Shown here in pieces: positions 36,405 to 45,553 of a stretch of 64,000 bases of DNA. A program made the translations under genes and the position numbers. The notes under the pieces were generated by a model. That model did no database searches. It saw only the letters and a program-made list of their open reading frames with translations, and was not told the DNA's origin. Position 1 is the stretch's first letter; each line of letters begins with the position of its first letter. This DNA is from Psychroflexus tropicus DSM 15496. GTDB taxonomy: Bacteria > Bacteroidota > Bacteroidia > Flavobacteriales > Flavobacteriaceae. Where the stretch lies: assembly GCF_000378765.1 (NCBI RefSeq), contig NZ_KB905342.1:186001-250000 (forward strand). The letters are read 5' to 3'.

Positions 36405-37443
36405 CTTTCTTTCGCTCATTAAATAAATTCAATCGTCTTACCCAAGCCGTTTTTCTTTCTAGTAACAACACATCTACCAATACCAAAAATATACCAAAAC
36501 CTAAAAACCACTGATATTTACTCTTAAAATCTGCAAATTGTTTAGCCTCAAATTCTGTTTTTTCAATTTTTTGTAGCTCGTTTAGCACTTGTTCCACAGC
36601 ATCAGAAGTGTTACTACCGTCAATATAAGCACCATTTCCAATTTCAGAAATCTCAGTCAGGGTTTTAGCGTCTTTTTTGGTGATAACAGTTTCTCCGGCA
36701 TCATTTTTCAAATAAGACTGTATTCTGCCGTTGGTTTTTATAGGTATAGGATCTCCTCGTTCTGTTCCTACCCCAATGGTAAATATTCTAATCCCTTCAT
36801 CAGCTGCCTGCTCAGCCATGGCTTCAGCATTTCCATCGTGGTCCTCACCTTCAGATAGAATAATCAACACTTTATTGGTTTGGTCACTATCGTTATAGTA
36901 AGATTTAGCCAAATCAATAGCCTGAGAGATCGCCGTTCCTTGGCTGGAGACCATATCGGTGTTCATACTCTGCAAAAAAGTTTTTGTGGTAGAGTAATCT
37001 GTAGTAATTGGCACTTGAGGAAATGCACTACCAGCATAACCTACTAATCCAATTCGATCTGAGGTGAGATTATTGATGATTTCAGTTATGATTCGTTTTG
37101 ATTTCTCTAAACGATTGGGGGCAATATCCTCTGCCAACATACTTTTAGAAACATCCAACGCAAAGACGATGTCTACACCTTCACGCTTTACCGTTTCCAT
37201 CTTGGTTCCCAATTTAGGATTGACCAGAGCCATTACGAAACAAGCAAACGCAAGAGCCAAAATTATGAACTTCAAATTAGATTTGAAGGTAGATTGATCT
37301 GGGGCTAACTTTTTGAAAAGACGACGTTCCGCAAATTTCTGTTGGGTTTTTCTCTTCCAAAACACATAAATCAAGAACAAGACCAGCAATACTGGCAGTA
37401 CCAGAAATCCCCAAAAATAAACCTGTTCTTCTATTATAAACAT
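36394..37443 (-). CDS. batB: BatB: von Willebrand factor A membrane protein
   Basis: A 349-residue inner-membrane protein with two N-terminal helices (about 10-28 and 58-75), a VWA domain (about 90-290) carrying the MIDAS motif ALDVSKSM (D97, S99, S101), and a C-terminal helix (about 313-330). The MIDAS metal site usually binds a protein partner. BatA, encoded directly upstream with no gap, has the same layout, so the two probably form a heteromeric complex. Confidence 0.92.
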   Translation of the reverse strand: MFIIEEQVYFWGFLVLPVLLVLFLIYVFWKRKTQQKFAERRLFKKLAPDQSTFKSNLKFIILALAFACFVMALVNPKLGTKMETVKREGVDIVFALDVSKSMLAEDIAPNRLEKSKRIITEIINNLTSDRIGLVGYAGSAFPQVPITTDYSTTKTFLQSMNTDMVSSQGTAISQAIDLAKSYYNDSDQTNKVLIILSEGEDHDGNAEAMAEQAADEGIRIFTIGVGTERGDPIPIKTNGRIQSYLKNDAGETVITKKDAKTLTEISEIGNGAYIDGSNTSDAVEQVLNELQKIEKTEFEAKQFADFKSKYQWFLGFGIFLVLVDVLLLERKTAWVRRLNLFNERKKDED

Positions 37444-38445
37444 CTATACAAAGCTTCTAAAAAGTGTGTATTTAAGTAAAAATTCTACGAATAATAATCC
37501 TGCAGCTATCAAGAGAAAAAGTCGATACTTTTCTCCATAGTTATAGAATTTGAACTCCTCAATTTCTGTTTTTTCCAAAGCATCAATTTCTTCATAAATC
37601 GATTGAAATTTCTCGTTATCGGTTGCTCTAAAATATTTTCCTCCATTACTTTGAGCGATAGTCTTGAGCAAATCTTCATCTATTTTAACTTCGGTGTTTC
37701 TGTACTGAAACTGTCCATTGGGCTTTATCCCCACAGGCGATAACGCCATGCCATTACTTCCTACACCAATCGTATAGGTTTTAATATCGTATTCTGTTGC
37801 TAACTGTGTTGCCGTTGCCGGGTCTATAAATCCAGCATTGTTTTCTCCATCTGTTAATAGAATGATGACTTTGCTTTCTGCTTTGCTGTTTTTCAGCTTA
37901 TTCACAGAAGTGGCCAGTCCCATGCCAATAGCTGTTCCTCCCTGTATATCCTGAGTGTACTGAAGATCATTAATTGCATTGATGATTATGGATTTATCGC
38001 TGGTAAGAGGTGTTTTTGTATAACTTTCTCCGGCATAAATCACCAACCCAATTCTATCGTTTGGTCTTCCCACCACAAAATCATTAGCGACCTCCTTCAA
38101 AGCTTCTAGTCGGTTAGGTTGTAAGTCTCTGGCGAGCATACTTGCAGAAATATCAACCGCCATAATTATATCTATCCCTTCGGTTTTTTTCACTTTTGTG
38201 GTGACATCTACGGTTCTGGGTCTTGCCATAGCAATAATTAAGAACACTAAGGCCAACATTTTTAAGATGAATAATAAAGGTCTAAGTTGTGCTAAAGGGC
38301 TTTTGGTGAAGCCTTTTGTACTCGATATTTTTAAAGTTGCCGTTTGCTTTCCTCTTTTATTCCAATACCAAAAAATAGCTAATGGAATGGCGAGCAACAG
38401 CCAAAACCAACTTGGATTTTCGAAAGTAAAGTTTTCAAACATCAT
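37444..38445 (-). CDS. batA: BatA: von Willebrand factor A membrane protein
   Basis: A 333-residue paralogue of BatB with two N-terminal membrane helices (about 12-28 and 55-74), a VWA domain with MIDAS motif AVDISASM (D98, S100, S102) and a C-terminal helix (about 308-326). Two adjacent ATG codons are possible starts. Its start overlaps the stop of the upstream 546-residue gene by 4 bp. In Bacteroides fragilis the bat (Bacteroides aerotolerance) genes affect survival of oxygen exposure. Confidence 0.93.
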   Translation of the reverse strand: MMFENFTFENPSWFWLLLAIPLAIFWYWNKRGKQTATLKISSTKGFTKSPLAQLRPLLFILKMLALVFLIIAMARPRTVDVTTKVKKTEGIDIIMAVDISASMLARDLQPNRLEALKEVANDFVVGRPNDRIGLVIYAGESYTKTPLTSDKSIIINAINDLQYTQDIQGGTAIGMGLATSVNKLKNSKAESKVIILLTDGENNAGFIDPATATQLATEYDIKTYTIGVGSNGMALSPVGIKPNGQFQYRNTEVKIDEDLLKTIAQSNGGKYFRATDNEKFQSIYEEIDALEKTEIEEFKFYNYGEKYRLFLLIAAGLLFVEFLLKYTLFRSFV

Positions 38446-40082
38446 TGCCCCGCCTTTTTAAATTCAACAGCGTTTATGATTCGGTTGGTGATTTTCTCAC
38501 CGTACTCATCGTCACGATCATGGAAAATAACAATTTGCTGAAATCCACCTCTACCAAAATTTAAAATCTGGTATTCCTTTTTGATATCCTCCTTGGTTAA
38601 AGGATTTTCAATAGAAAAGCTTCCAAAAACTTTAGTGCCTTTTACTCCTCCAATAGTTTCAACCTCTTCTGTTTTGGTTATAATATTGTAAGCTCCTTTA
38701 CTTTCGAGGTTGCTGTAAATTCCCTCTACAACAGCGTCTAAATTAACCTCTTGTTCTTCTTTAAACCGAACTAGATTCAAGGTCACATACATACTTTGGT
38801 ATAAGGTTCCAAAACTGTAGGTTTCTTTATCAGCTACATTTTCTGAAATACTTTCTTCAAGCTTAAATTCTCCTCGAACAAGAACCTCTGGGGTAGTCAT
38901 CCCTACTGGTGGGAAGCCGTATTCACTGGTAATCCAGTCTCCTTCTAATAACTCTTTGGAAGGATTGCCAACGATATTATCCTTCACATACTGAAAGCCT
39001 TTAGTAGCCACTACAGCTGTACCAATCACTGCTACTAATATTACGCCGAGTATAATCCCGACAGCCCATTTTTGTTTCTTCCTCTTTTTAGTGAGGGCTT
39101 CTTGAAAGGCTTTGTCTTTTCTTTTTTCTTCCTCTGTAATTTGAGGAATAGCACTTTGAACGTGTTTCAGGAAGTTCTCTACCTGCTTTCTGTCAGATTT
39201 TAGAGTGATTAGATCTGGTTTTCTATTTGCGAATTTGGCTAAATCTGCACGTTTCAAAACCTTGTCGTATTCTTGAATGACTTCCTCTTTAAGCGAGAGG
39301 CTTTTGTGTTCTTTTTTAAATTTAAGCTCAGCTATCAATTCATTAGAGGTATATTCTAGAGCTCTTACGTCTATTTTTTCCTCTAAATACTTTCTGGTAA
39401 TATAAGTTAGCTGAGAAATATACTCCTTAAAATCTCGGTTATCTAAAGCCTCTGACTTATCAAGTTCCTTCAAAGAGATTATAGCCTGTTCATAAGGTGG
39501 AATTCTTTTTTTGGCTTCGTCGCTTTTTTTCTTCAATTTGAAGAATAATAAAGAAGCTGCAGCTATTAGAACCAATGCCAACAGAGACCACCAGAACCAG
39601 GATCCAAGGGAAAAAGGCTTATCTACCCCTATAGAAGGTTTGATAGGATATAGCTTTTGGTTGACTGTGTCTAAAATAACATCGTTCACCCTAACCCTAA
39701 GCGTATCTGTATAAAAAGCTTTGTCATTAATTTTTACCAACTGCGGCGTAACAGTGTAAGCTCCAGAATCAAATTGTGTAAGTTTATAGAGCTTGGTGAG
39801 AGTAAAAGATTTGGTCTGTGGGTTGAGTGTATCAATTTTATACTCCTCTACCATTTCTAAGGGAATAAAAGTCTGATCTTTTGGGAACGTCACAAGATCA
39901 GTATCTGAGACTTCTTCCACTTTGATGACATAATCAATCTGCTCGCCTATTTTAATCGTGTCCCTGTCTACTTCAAAACTTACTTGTTGGGCATATCCAC
40001 AGCCAATGCCTACGAACATCATCAGGAACACATAGGTTTTTGATGATAGTTTAGGTATACAGCTAAGTAGTTTTCTTATCAT
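38442..40082 (-). CDS. BatD-like two-helix membrane protein of the MoxR/Bat operon
   Basis: A 546-residue protein with a signal peptide (about 1-31), a beta-sandwich domain resembling a single BatD repeat (33-140), a first membrane helix (161-183), a helical cytoplasmic region (190-320) of the sort called DUF4381 in MoxR operons, a second membrane helix (340-360), and an exported C-terminal domain (375-546) that I cannot assign; its strand pattern is reminiscent of PsbP/DcrB-like folds (weak). It is coupled to batA by a 4-bp overlap and follows the DUF58 gene with a 9-bp gap. Confidence 0.78.
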   Translation of the reverse strand: MIRKLLSCIPKLSSKTYVFLMMFVGIGCGYAQQVSFEVDRDTIKIGEQIDYVIKVEEVSDTDLVTFPKDQTFIPLEMVEEYKIDTLNPQTKSFTLTKLYKLTQFDSGAYTVTPQLVKINDKAFYTDTLRVRVNDVILDTVNQKLYPIKPSIGVDKPFSLGSWFWWSLLALVLIAAASLLFFKLKKKSDEAKKRIPPYEQAIISLKELDKSEALDNRDFKEYISQLTYITRKYLEEKIDVRALEYTSNELIAELKFKKEHKSLSLKEEVIQEYDKVLKRADLAKFANRKPDLITLKSDRKQVENFLKHVQSAIPQITEEEKRKDKAFQEALTKKRKKQKWAVGIILGVILVAVIGTAVVATKGFQYVKDNIVGNPSKELLEGDWITSEYGFPPVGMTTPEVLVRGEFKLEESISENVADKETYSFGTLYQSMYVTLNLVRFKEEQEVNLDAVVEGIYSNLESKGAYNIITKTEEVETIGGVKGTKVFGSFSIENPLTKEDIKKEYQILNFGRGGFQQIVIFHDRDDEYGEKITNRIINAVEFKKAGQ

Positions 40083-40091
40083 TCTAATCAG

Positions 40092-40955
40092 TTATCTAGA
40101 TTTAAAATACCCTAGTAATTTAACCACGTAATTTTCATCAACTCGAGTGCTTAACATCCCAGAACCACTCAATTTGAAAGCTCTTTGAAAATAGTCTACT
40201 CTTTCTCTGTAATACTTTGTATAGTTATTCCTTGTAGATCGGCTGGAAGTATTCACCCACATCGATTTTCCGGTTTCTGCGTCTTTCATCTGCACCATAC
40301 CTAGATTGGGTAACTTTTCTTCACGTTCATCATAAATCCTAATCCCCGTCACATCATGCTTTTGCCCTAAAATCTTCAAAGTATGTTCGTAATCGTCGGT
40401 TAAAAAATCAGACATCACAAAAACAATTGCTTTTTTCTTCATCATATCGATGAGGTATCTAAACGCTTTAGACAAATTGGTGGTTTTATTGGAAGGCTGA
40501 AACTCAATAAGCTCTCTAATAATTCTTAGTACATGCATCCTACCTTTTTTAGGAGGAATGTATAGTTCTATTTGATCTGAAAACAGCATCAAACCAATTT
40601 TGTCATTATTCTTGGTTGCTGAGAAAGCCAGCGTTGCTGCAATTTCGGTGATGATATCCTTTTTGAAGGTTTCTCTGGTTCCGAAAGCAGTAGATTCTGA
40701 TATATCCACAAGAAGCATCATAGTGAGCTCCCGCTCTTCTTCAAACACTTTTACAAAAGGTTCATTATAACGGGCAGTTACGTTCCAATCTATCGACCTT
40801 ACATCATCCCCGAATTGATAGGCTCTTACTTCACTAAAAGTCATCCCTCGACCTTTAAAAGTAGAATGGTATTCTCCACCAAAAACGTGATCGCTCAAAC
40901 GTCTCGTTTTGATTTCGATTTTTCTTACTTTCTTTAAAAGTGATTTGGTATCCAT
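40092..40955 (-). CDS. DUF58-domain protein of the MoxR/Bat operon
   Basis: A 287-residue cytoplasmic protein with the DUF58 core VRSIDWNVTARYNEPFVKVFEEERE and a VWA-like fold containing LLVDISEST. DUF58 proteins nearly always sit next to MoxR ATPases, and are thought to be acted on by them. ATG 40955 is preferred over an in-frame TTG three codons upstream. moxR lies 94 bp upstream. Confidence 0.92.
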   Translation of the reverse strand: MDTKSLLKKVRKIEIKTRRLSDHVFGGEYHSTFKGRGMTFSEVRAYQFGDDVRSIDWNVTARYNEPFVKVFEEERELTMMLLVDISESTAFGTRETFKKDIITEIAATLAFSATKNNDKIGLMLFSDQIELYIPPKKGRMHVLRIIRELIEFQPSNKTTNLSKAFRYLIDMMKKKAIVFVMSDFLTDDYEHTLKILGQKHDVTGIRIYDEREEKLPNLGMVQMKDAETGKSMWVNTSSRSTRNNYTKYYRERVDYFQRAFKLSGSGMLSTRVDENYVVKLLGYFKSR

Positions 40956-41049
40956 AGTGTGCAAAAACTTCTTATTCGATTTGAAACTAAATCGTAAAGC
41001 AACGTGTCTTAAATGATAAAATAATTTCAGTGAATAATTGATTCAAATC

Positions 41050-42054
41050 CTAAGGCACTTCTACTTCATTGATGATTTTGCTAATGAGATCTTCAGATTT
41101 AATATTTTCTGCTTCAGCCTCGTAAGTAATTCCAATTCTGTGCCTCAATACATCATAGACTACAGCTCTCACATCTTCTGGGATCACATAGCCTCTCCTT
41201 TTGATGAACGCATAGCACTTAGCTGCAATAGCTAAATTGATACTACCTCTAGGTGAAGCTCCAAAACTAATGAGCGGCTTGATATCAGCAAGCTTATATT
41301 TCTCTGGATAACGCGTCGCAAAGATGATATCCAAAATATATTTTTCTATTTTCTCATCCATGTAGACTTCTCTTACAGCACTTTGAGCCCTCAGTATTTG
41401 ATCTGTAGTTACTACTGGATTAACTTTTCCAAAACTGCTATTAAGGTTGGATCTCATCACTAACTGTTCATCCTCGAGGTTAGGATAGTCGATAACGGTT
41501 TTCAACATAAATCTATCGACCTGTGCTTCTGGTAGTGGATAAGTTCCCTCCTGCTCCACCGGGTTTTGTGTTGCCATCACCAGAAAAGGTTTGTCGAGCA
41601 TAAAGGTTTCATCACCAATGGTAACTTGCTTCTCCTGCATGGCTTCCAGTAAGGCAGACTGAACTTTGGCTGGAGCCCTGTTGATCTCATCGGTCAACAC
41701 AAAATTGGCGAATATTGGGCCTTTTTTAATATTGAAAGAATTCTCTTTCATATTGTAGATCATTGTTCCCACAACGTCTGCTGGCAATAAATCTGGTGTA
41801 AATTGGATTCTACTAAAACTGCCATGTACAGCTTTGGAAAGGGTATTAATGGCTAAGGTTTTAGCCAAACCTGGAACTCCTTCTAGTAAAATATGACCCT
41901 GACCAAGTAAACCAATCAATAAACGTTCTACCATGTGCTTTTGCCCTACGATGACTTTATTCATCTCATTCATGAGTAGGTCTACAAAGGCACTTTCTTT
42001 TTCTATTTTCTCATTGATGGAGGCAATGTCCACATTGGCTTGATCTTGTTCCAT
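41050..42054 (-). CDS. MoxR-family AAA+ ATPase
   Basis: A 334-residue AAA+ protein with Walker A GVPGLAKT (59-66), Walker B VLTDEINR (119-126), sensor 1 ATQNPVEQEGTYPLPEAQ and the arginine-finger/sensor 2 region SFGASPRGSINLA. MoxR ATPases act as chaperones that mature or remodel VWA-domain partners, here most likely BatA, BatB and the DUF58 protein. It is the first gene of the operon running to batE. Confidence 0.95.
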   Translation of the reverse strand: MEQDQANVDIASINEKIEKESAFVDLLMNEMNKVIVGQKHMVERLLIGLLGQGHILLEGVPGLAKTLAINTLSKAVHGSFSRIQFTPDLLPADVVGTMIYNMKENSFNIKKGPIFANFVLTDEINRAPAKVQSALLEAMQEKQVTIGDETFMLDKPFLVMATQNPVEQEGTYPLPEAQVDRFMLKTVIDYPNLEDEQLVMRSNLNSSFGKVNPVVTTDQILRAQSAVREVYMDEKIEKYILDIIFATRYPEKYKLADIKPLISFGASPRGSINLAIAAKCYAFIKRRGYVIPEDVRAVVYDVLRHRIGITYEAEAENIKSEDLISKIINEVEVP

Positions 42055-42208
42055 GGAAATATTCTTATAGCGTTATAACCTATTCTTATAATAGAATGCA
42101 AAATGAAAATTAAATCTATTTTCTGTTGTTAAGGCTTGGTTAAAAATCAGGGAATTACGACAAGCTTATGACTTCTGTCTAATTTTTTAACCAATTTCTA
42201 AAATCAAT

Positions 42209-43417
42209 CTACATTTTATAAATCCACCGCTCCGGATTAAGTTTAGTCGTGTTTTTAAATAGTTGAAAAATCAATGTGGTTTTTCCAGAAGAGGAATTGA
42301 TTCCTACCTCTCCAATTTCCTCGCCTCTAGATACTTTATCACCAGCTTTCACAAAAACCTTTTGTAAATTATTATAAATCGACAAATAGTTTCCGTGTCT
42401 AATCATAACTACAATATTAGCTCCTGGGATTTTACTGACTTGGCTAACTTCTCCTTCAAAAATAGCTCTTGCCTTTCCATTTTTTTCGGTGTCTATACGC
42501 ACCCCATTACTCATCACCTTTATGGTTTTTACAATTGGGTGAGGCCGCTCTCCAAAACGCATCGAGACCACGCCAGACCTCACGGGCCAGGGAAGTTTTC
42601 CTTTATTTTGAGCAAAATCTGCTGCCAAGGCCTCTGCTTCTGGTGTCAGTTTAAAGGTAGTCTTTTCATTAGAACCAGCCTTCTTATTTTCTCTCGCTAT
42701 AGCTTCTCGAATTAAGCGATCAATTTCACGATCGATTCTACTGGCTTCCTTCTGTTTTTGTTTCAGCTCTTTAGCATACTTTTGCTTTTCTTTATTGATA
42801 CTTGCAAGCAGTTGCTCCAGGTTATTCCTATCCCCGACGAGATTGGCCTTAGTTTTGCGATTTTGAGCCAAAATCTTCTCCTGATCTCTCCTCTGCTCAA
42901 ACAAAGTCGAATTGAGTTCCTGTAGGGTTTTGGTTTGCAACATCACTTCTTCACCCTGCTGTTTTCGATATTGAGCAAATTGTTTCATGTACTGAATGCG
43001 CTTATAAGCCTGTAGGAAAGATTCTGAAGAAAATAGAAACATAATTCTGCTTTTACTGGACTTGCTTCTATAGGATTTTTGAATCATCTTCTCATAATCT
43101 GCTTTTAATTTTTCCAGCTCAGTCCTTAGGCGATCTATTTTATTAGCATTGGAATTGATCTCTCTGGTGAGAAGATTGGCTTCCTGATTATTCACCTGGA
43201 TCAATCGCTCGGTAGCTTGTATTCGTTTTTGAAGGTCTTCATATTCACCTAAAGCCGATTGCCCTTTGGACTCCGTGTTTTTAATGATGCTGTTGATCTC
43301 GTCTATTTCCTGCTGAATTTCCTGGCGTTTAGCTTCCAGTTCTTTTCTAGTTTGAGCCACAGCAACGACATTAAAACTTAGTAAAACGATAAAAGTTATG
43401 TACTGAAGACGCTTCAT
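42209..43417 (-). CDS. EnvC-like murein hydrolase activator (degenerate M23/LytM domain)
   Basis: A 402-residue exported protein with a signal peptide (ending VAVAQ), a long coiled coil (about 22-250) and a C-terminal LytM domain (about 280-400). The metallopeptidase metal ligands are replaced: the usual HxGxD site reads NGVRID, the HxH region reads YNNLQ, and LHFE reads LIFQ. As in E. coli EnvC, this points to an activator of amidases that split septal peptidoglycan rather than an enzyme. It overlaps the DUF4292 gene by 1 bp. Confidence 0.9.
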   Translation of the reverse strand: MKRLQYITFIVLLSFNVVAVAQTRKELEAKRQEIQQEIDEINSIIKNTESKGQSALGEYEDLQKRIQATERLIQVNNQEANLLTREINSNANKIDRLRTELEKLKADYEKMIQKSYRSKSSKSRIMFLFSSESFLQAYKRIQYMKQFAQYRKQQGEEVMLQTKTLQELNSTLFEQRRDQEKILAQNRKTKANLVGDRNNLEQLLASINKEKQKYAKELKQKQKEASRIDREIDRLIREAIARENKKAGSNEKTTFKLTPEAEALAADFAQNKGKLPWPVRSGVVSMRFGERPHPIVKTIKVMSNGVRIDTEKNGKARAIFEGEVSQVSKIPGANIVVMIRHGNYLSIYNNLQKVFVKAGDKVSRGEEIGEVGINSSSGKTTLIFQLFKNTTKLNPERWIYKM

Positions 43418-44187
43418 TAAAATCCTAAAAGTTCATAATTATCTGGAATAGAGAACGGGAAGTCCAGTTCTTCATTGAAAACCACAGATCGGTACTCGAT
43501 ATCAATCAGAACCACTTCATTATCTTTTTTGGCAGTAAGCTTAATAGAGGATGGGAATTTTTGACGATCCACAGACTGGTATCTGTCATATTCAATGGTT
43601 AAGCTTTCATTATTTTGATTTCTTAAAGATTGAGATTTCACCTGAAATTGCTTTTCGTCTATAATTGCTGAATAAGCTAAGATAGATTTTATATTTTGAA
43701 GAAACACATAGGTGTTGTTATCATACAACATTCCGTTCTTCTTTAAGGCATACATAGGTTGACCAATAAGAAGATTTTGAAGGTTTTCGAAATCAACCTT
43801 TACACCTAGAAATTCTTCTGCCATGGCATAGTCTCCATCAAAATAAGTTCTGTTGATTTTTTCATAATACTGAAACCGATCTGGAGTGATATATACTTTA
43901 GCTACGGGCAGAAGCCCCATGACTTTGGCACTCATCCAAATCGCTTTATCTTTTTCTATTCTATAGGTGATATTAATGGACTGCGAGTCATCTTCTGATT
44001 TGTAGCCAGCTTTCATTTTTCCACTAACCGTATTAAAATCTGCAAGGCTGTTTTCTAGATTTTTCAACACAATGCGAGCTGATTTCGCTTTGGTATCTGC
44101 ATTAGCTCCAGTTTTGGTTGACTTGCAGCCAGACAGGATCATTAACACTCCTAAAATCACTCCTAAAGTCTTCAATCTTATCTTCAT
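43417..44187 (-). CDS. DUF4292-family lipoprotein
   Basis: A 256-residue lipoprotein with lipobox ILSGC (C21). The remainder is a LolA/LolB-like beta sheet (ADFNTVSGKMKAGYKSEDD, QNINITY-type strands), which hints at lipid or lipoprotein handling at the outer membrane; this is a fold-level inference. The start was set at ATG 44187, which overlaps the TPR gene's stop as TGATG. It sits in a conserved group of TPR, DUF4292 and EnvC genes. Confidence 0.87.
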   Translation of the reverse strand: MKIRLKTLGVILGVLMILSGCKSTKTGANADTKAKSARIVLKNLENSLADFNTVSGKMKAGYKSEDDSQSINITYRIEKDKAIWMSAKVMGLLPVAKVYITPDRFQYYEKINRTYFDGDYAMAEEFLGVKVDFENLQNLLIGQPMYALKKNGMLYDNNTYVFLQNIKSILAYSAIIDEKQFQVKSQSLRNQNNESLTIEYDRYQSVDRQKFPSSIKLTAKKDNEVVLIDIEYRSVVFNEELDFPFSIPDNYELLGF

Positions 44188-45548
44188 CAATTCGATTTTT
44201 GTTTAAGTTTTTGGTCGTAAGCAGCAGCTTTTTCGACATTTCCTAAAACCTGGTGAGTTTTTGCCAAGGCCAAAAATACATTTCGTTCTAAATCCTCATC
44301 AAATATATAATCCAAAGCTTCTTCAAGCACAGATACTGCTTCTTTATGCTGTTTAAGTTCTATCAATGCTAGACCTTTAATCACATAAAAGTAGCCTTGT
44401 GCAGGGAAACTCTGCAAGGCCTTGGAACTAGTTACCACGGCATCTTCATAATTCCCAAGTTCCATCTCCAGCTGAAGTATATTTTGAATTAACTTAAAGT
44501 CGTTGGGTTTGTTACGTAAAGCAGATTTAAAATTTTTTAGAGCTTTTTCTTTGTCTCTGGACTTGTAAAACTCTCCTAGCTCTGCTTTACTCGACGAGCT
44601 CTTTTCTGAAGACAGCGCCGAGTCCAGAACACTTACAAAATCATCCTGAACTTCTGGATGATTCATCGCAAAAGCTTTGTAAGTATTGATGACCTTGAGT
44701 TTATCCTTCTCTTCAAGGGTGAGGCTTTGTACAACTTTCTTACTATAAATTTTTGCTTTATCGCTATTTTGAGAAACAAGATAGGCCATGGCCATTTCCA
44801 CATAAAGCTCAGGATCATTCACTTGATTTTCTTCTAAAATTTCCCCTATTTCAATTGCCTTTTTAGGAGAGTTATCTAATCGATAAAGTTCCATCAATGA
44901 AGTTGCTGCTCTTGTATCTTCTATTGAATTCTGAAATCGGTTTTTAAAAAATTTAATTCCAGTTTTCAACATGGAACCTTCTTTATAAATGATCATTCTG
45001 AAATCATCTCTAAATTCATCAATGCCTTCTACTGCATCATAGCGGTCCAGGGCTACTAAAGCTTCCTTATAGTTATCTTTAAGCAAATGTAAATTGGCAA
45101 GCTCCTGGAAATAAACAGGATTCTCCTCAGCTATAAACTCTGCTTTTTCAATAGCGTCCTCATAGCGTTTTTGCATGTTATACACATAAAACACCTGCTT
45201 ATGAATATTGATATTATTCTTATACCTAGGATTCTCCAGAGTCTTTAAAAGAAATTCTTCAGCTTTTGAATAATTCTTTAAATCAATGTGGTTTTTAGCC
45301 AATTCATAAAACACTGCTGTGTTGTTGGGTTTCAACTCAAGACAACGTTCGAGTTCTTCAATAGCCTGGTCTGGATTTTCTACGGCTCGCTGTGCAATCG
45401 CTTTAAAGAATACCTCCTGAAACTCATCTGTATTGTTTCCAAGATTATCTACATTGACATCTTCGGAAAGGTTGTTTTTGTCCTGAGCCAAACTGGTAAG
45501 GCTGATCAAAAGGAAATAAACAATAAAAAGACGTAAGCGATGACACAT
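44187..45548 (-). CDS. Exported tetratricopeptide-repeat protein
   Basis: A 453-residue protein with a signal peptide (ending LTSLAQ) and about ten TPR units across the whole length, such as ELAKNHIDLKNYSKAEEFLLKTLENP and KGLALIELKQHKEAVSVLEEAL. TPR proteins scaffold other proteins. It lies 5 bp after the nucleotidyltransferase and is coupled to the DUF4292 lipoprotein, so it may act with it and the EnvC-like protein in the periplasm. Confidence 0.87.
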   Translation of the reverse strand: MCHRLRLFIVYFLLISLTSLAQDKNNLSEDVNVDNLGNNTDEFQEVFFKAIAQRAVENPDQAIEELERCLELKPNNTAVFYELAKNHIDLKNYSKAEEFLLKTLENPRYKNNINIHKQVFYVYNMQKRYEDAIEKAEFIAEENPVYFQELANLHLLKDNYKEALVALDRYDAVEGIDEFRDDFRMIIYKEGSMLKTGIKFFKNRFQNSIEDTRAATSLMELYRLDNSPKKAIEIGEILEENQVNDPELYVEMAMAYLVSQNSDKAKIYSKKVVQSLTLEEKDKLKVINTYKAFAMNHPEVQDDFVSVLDSALSSEKSSSSKAELGEFYKSRDKEKALKNFKSALRNKPNDFKLIQNILQLEMELGNYEDAVVTSSKALQSFPAQGYFYVIKGLALIELKQHKEAVSVLEEALDYIFDEDLERNVFLALAKTHQVLGNVEKAAAYDQKLKQKSN

Positions 45549-45553
45549 GTTAT

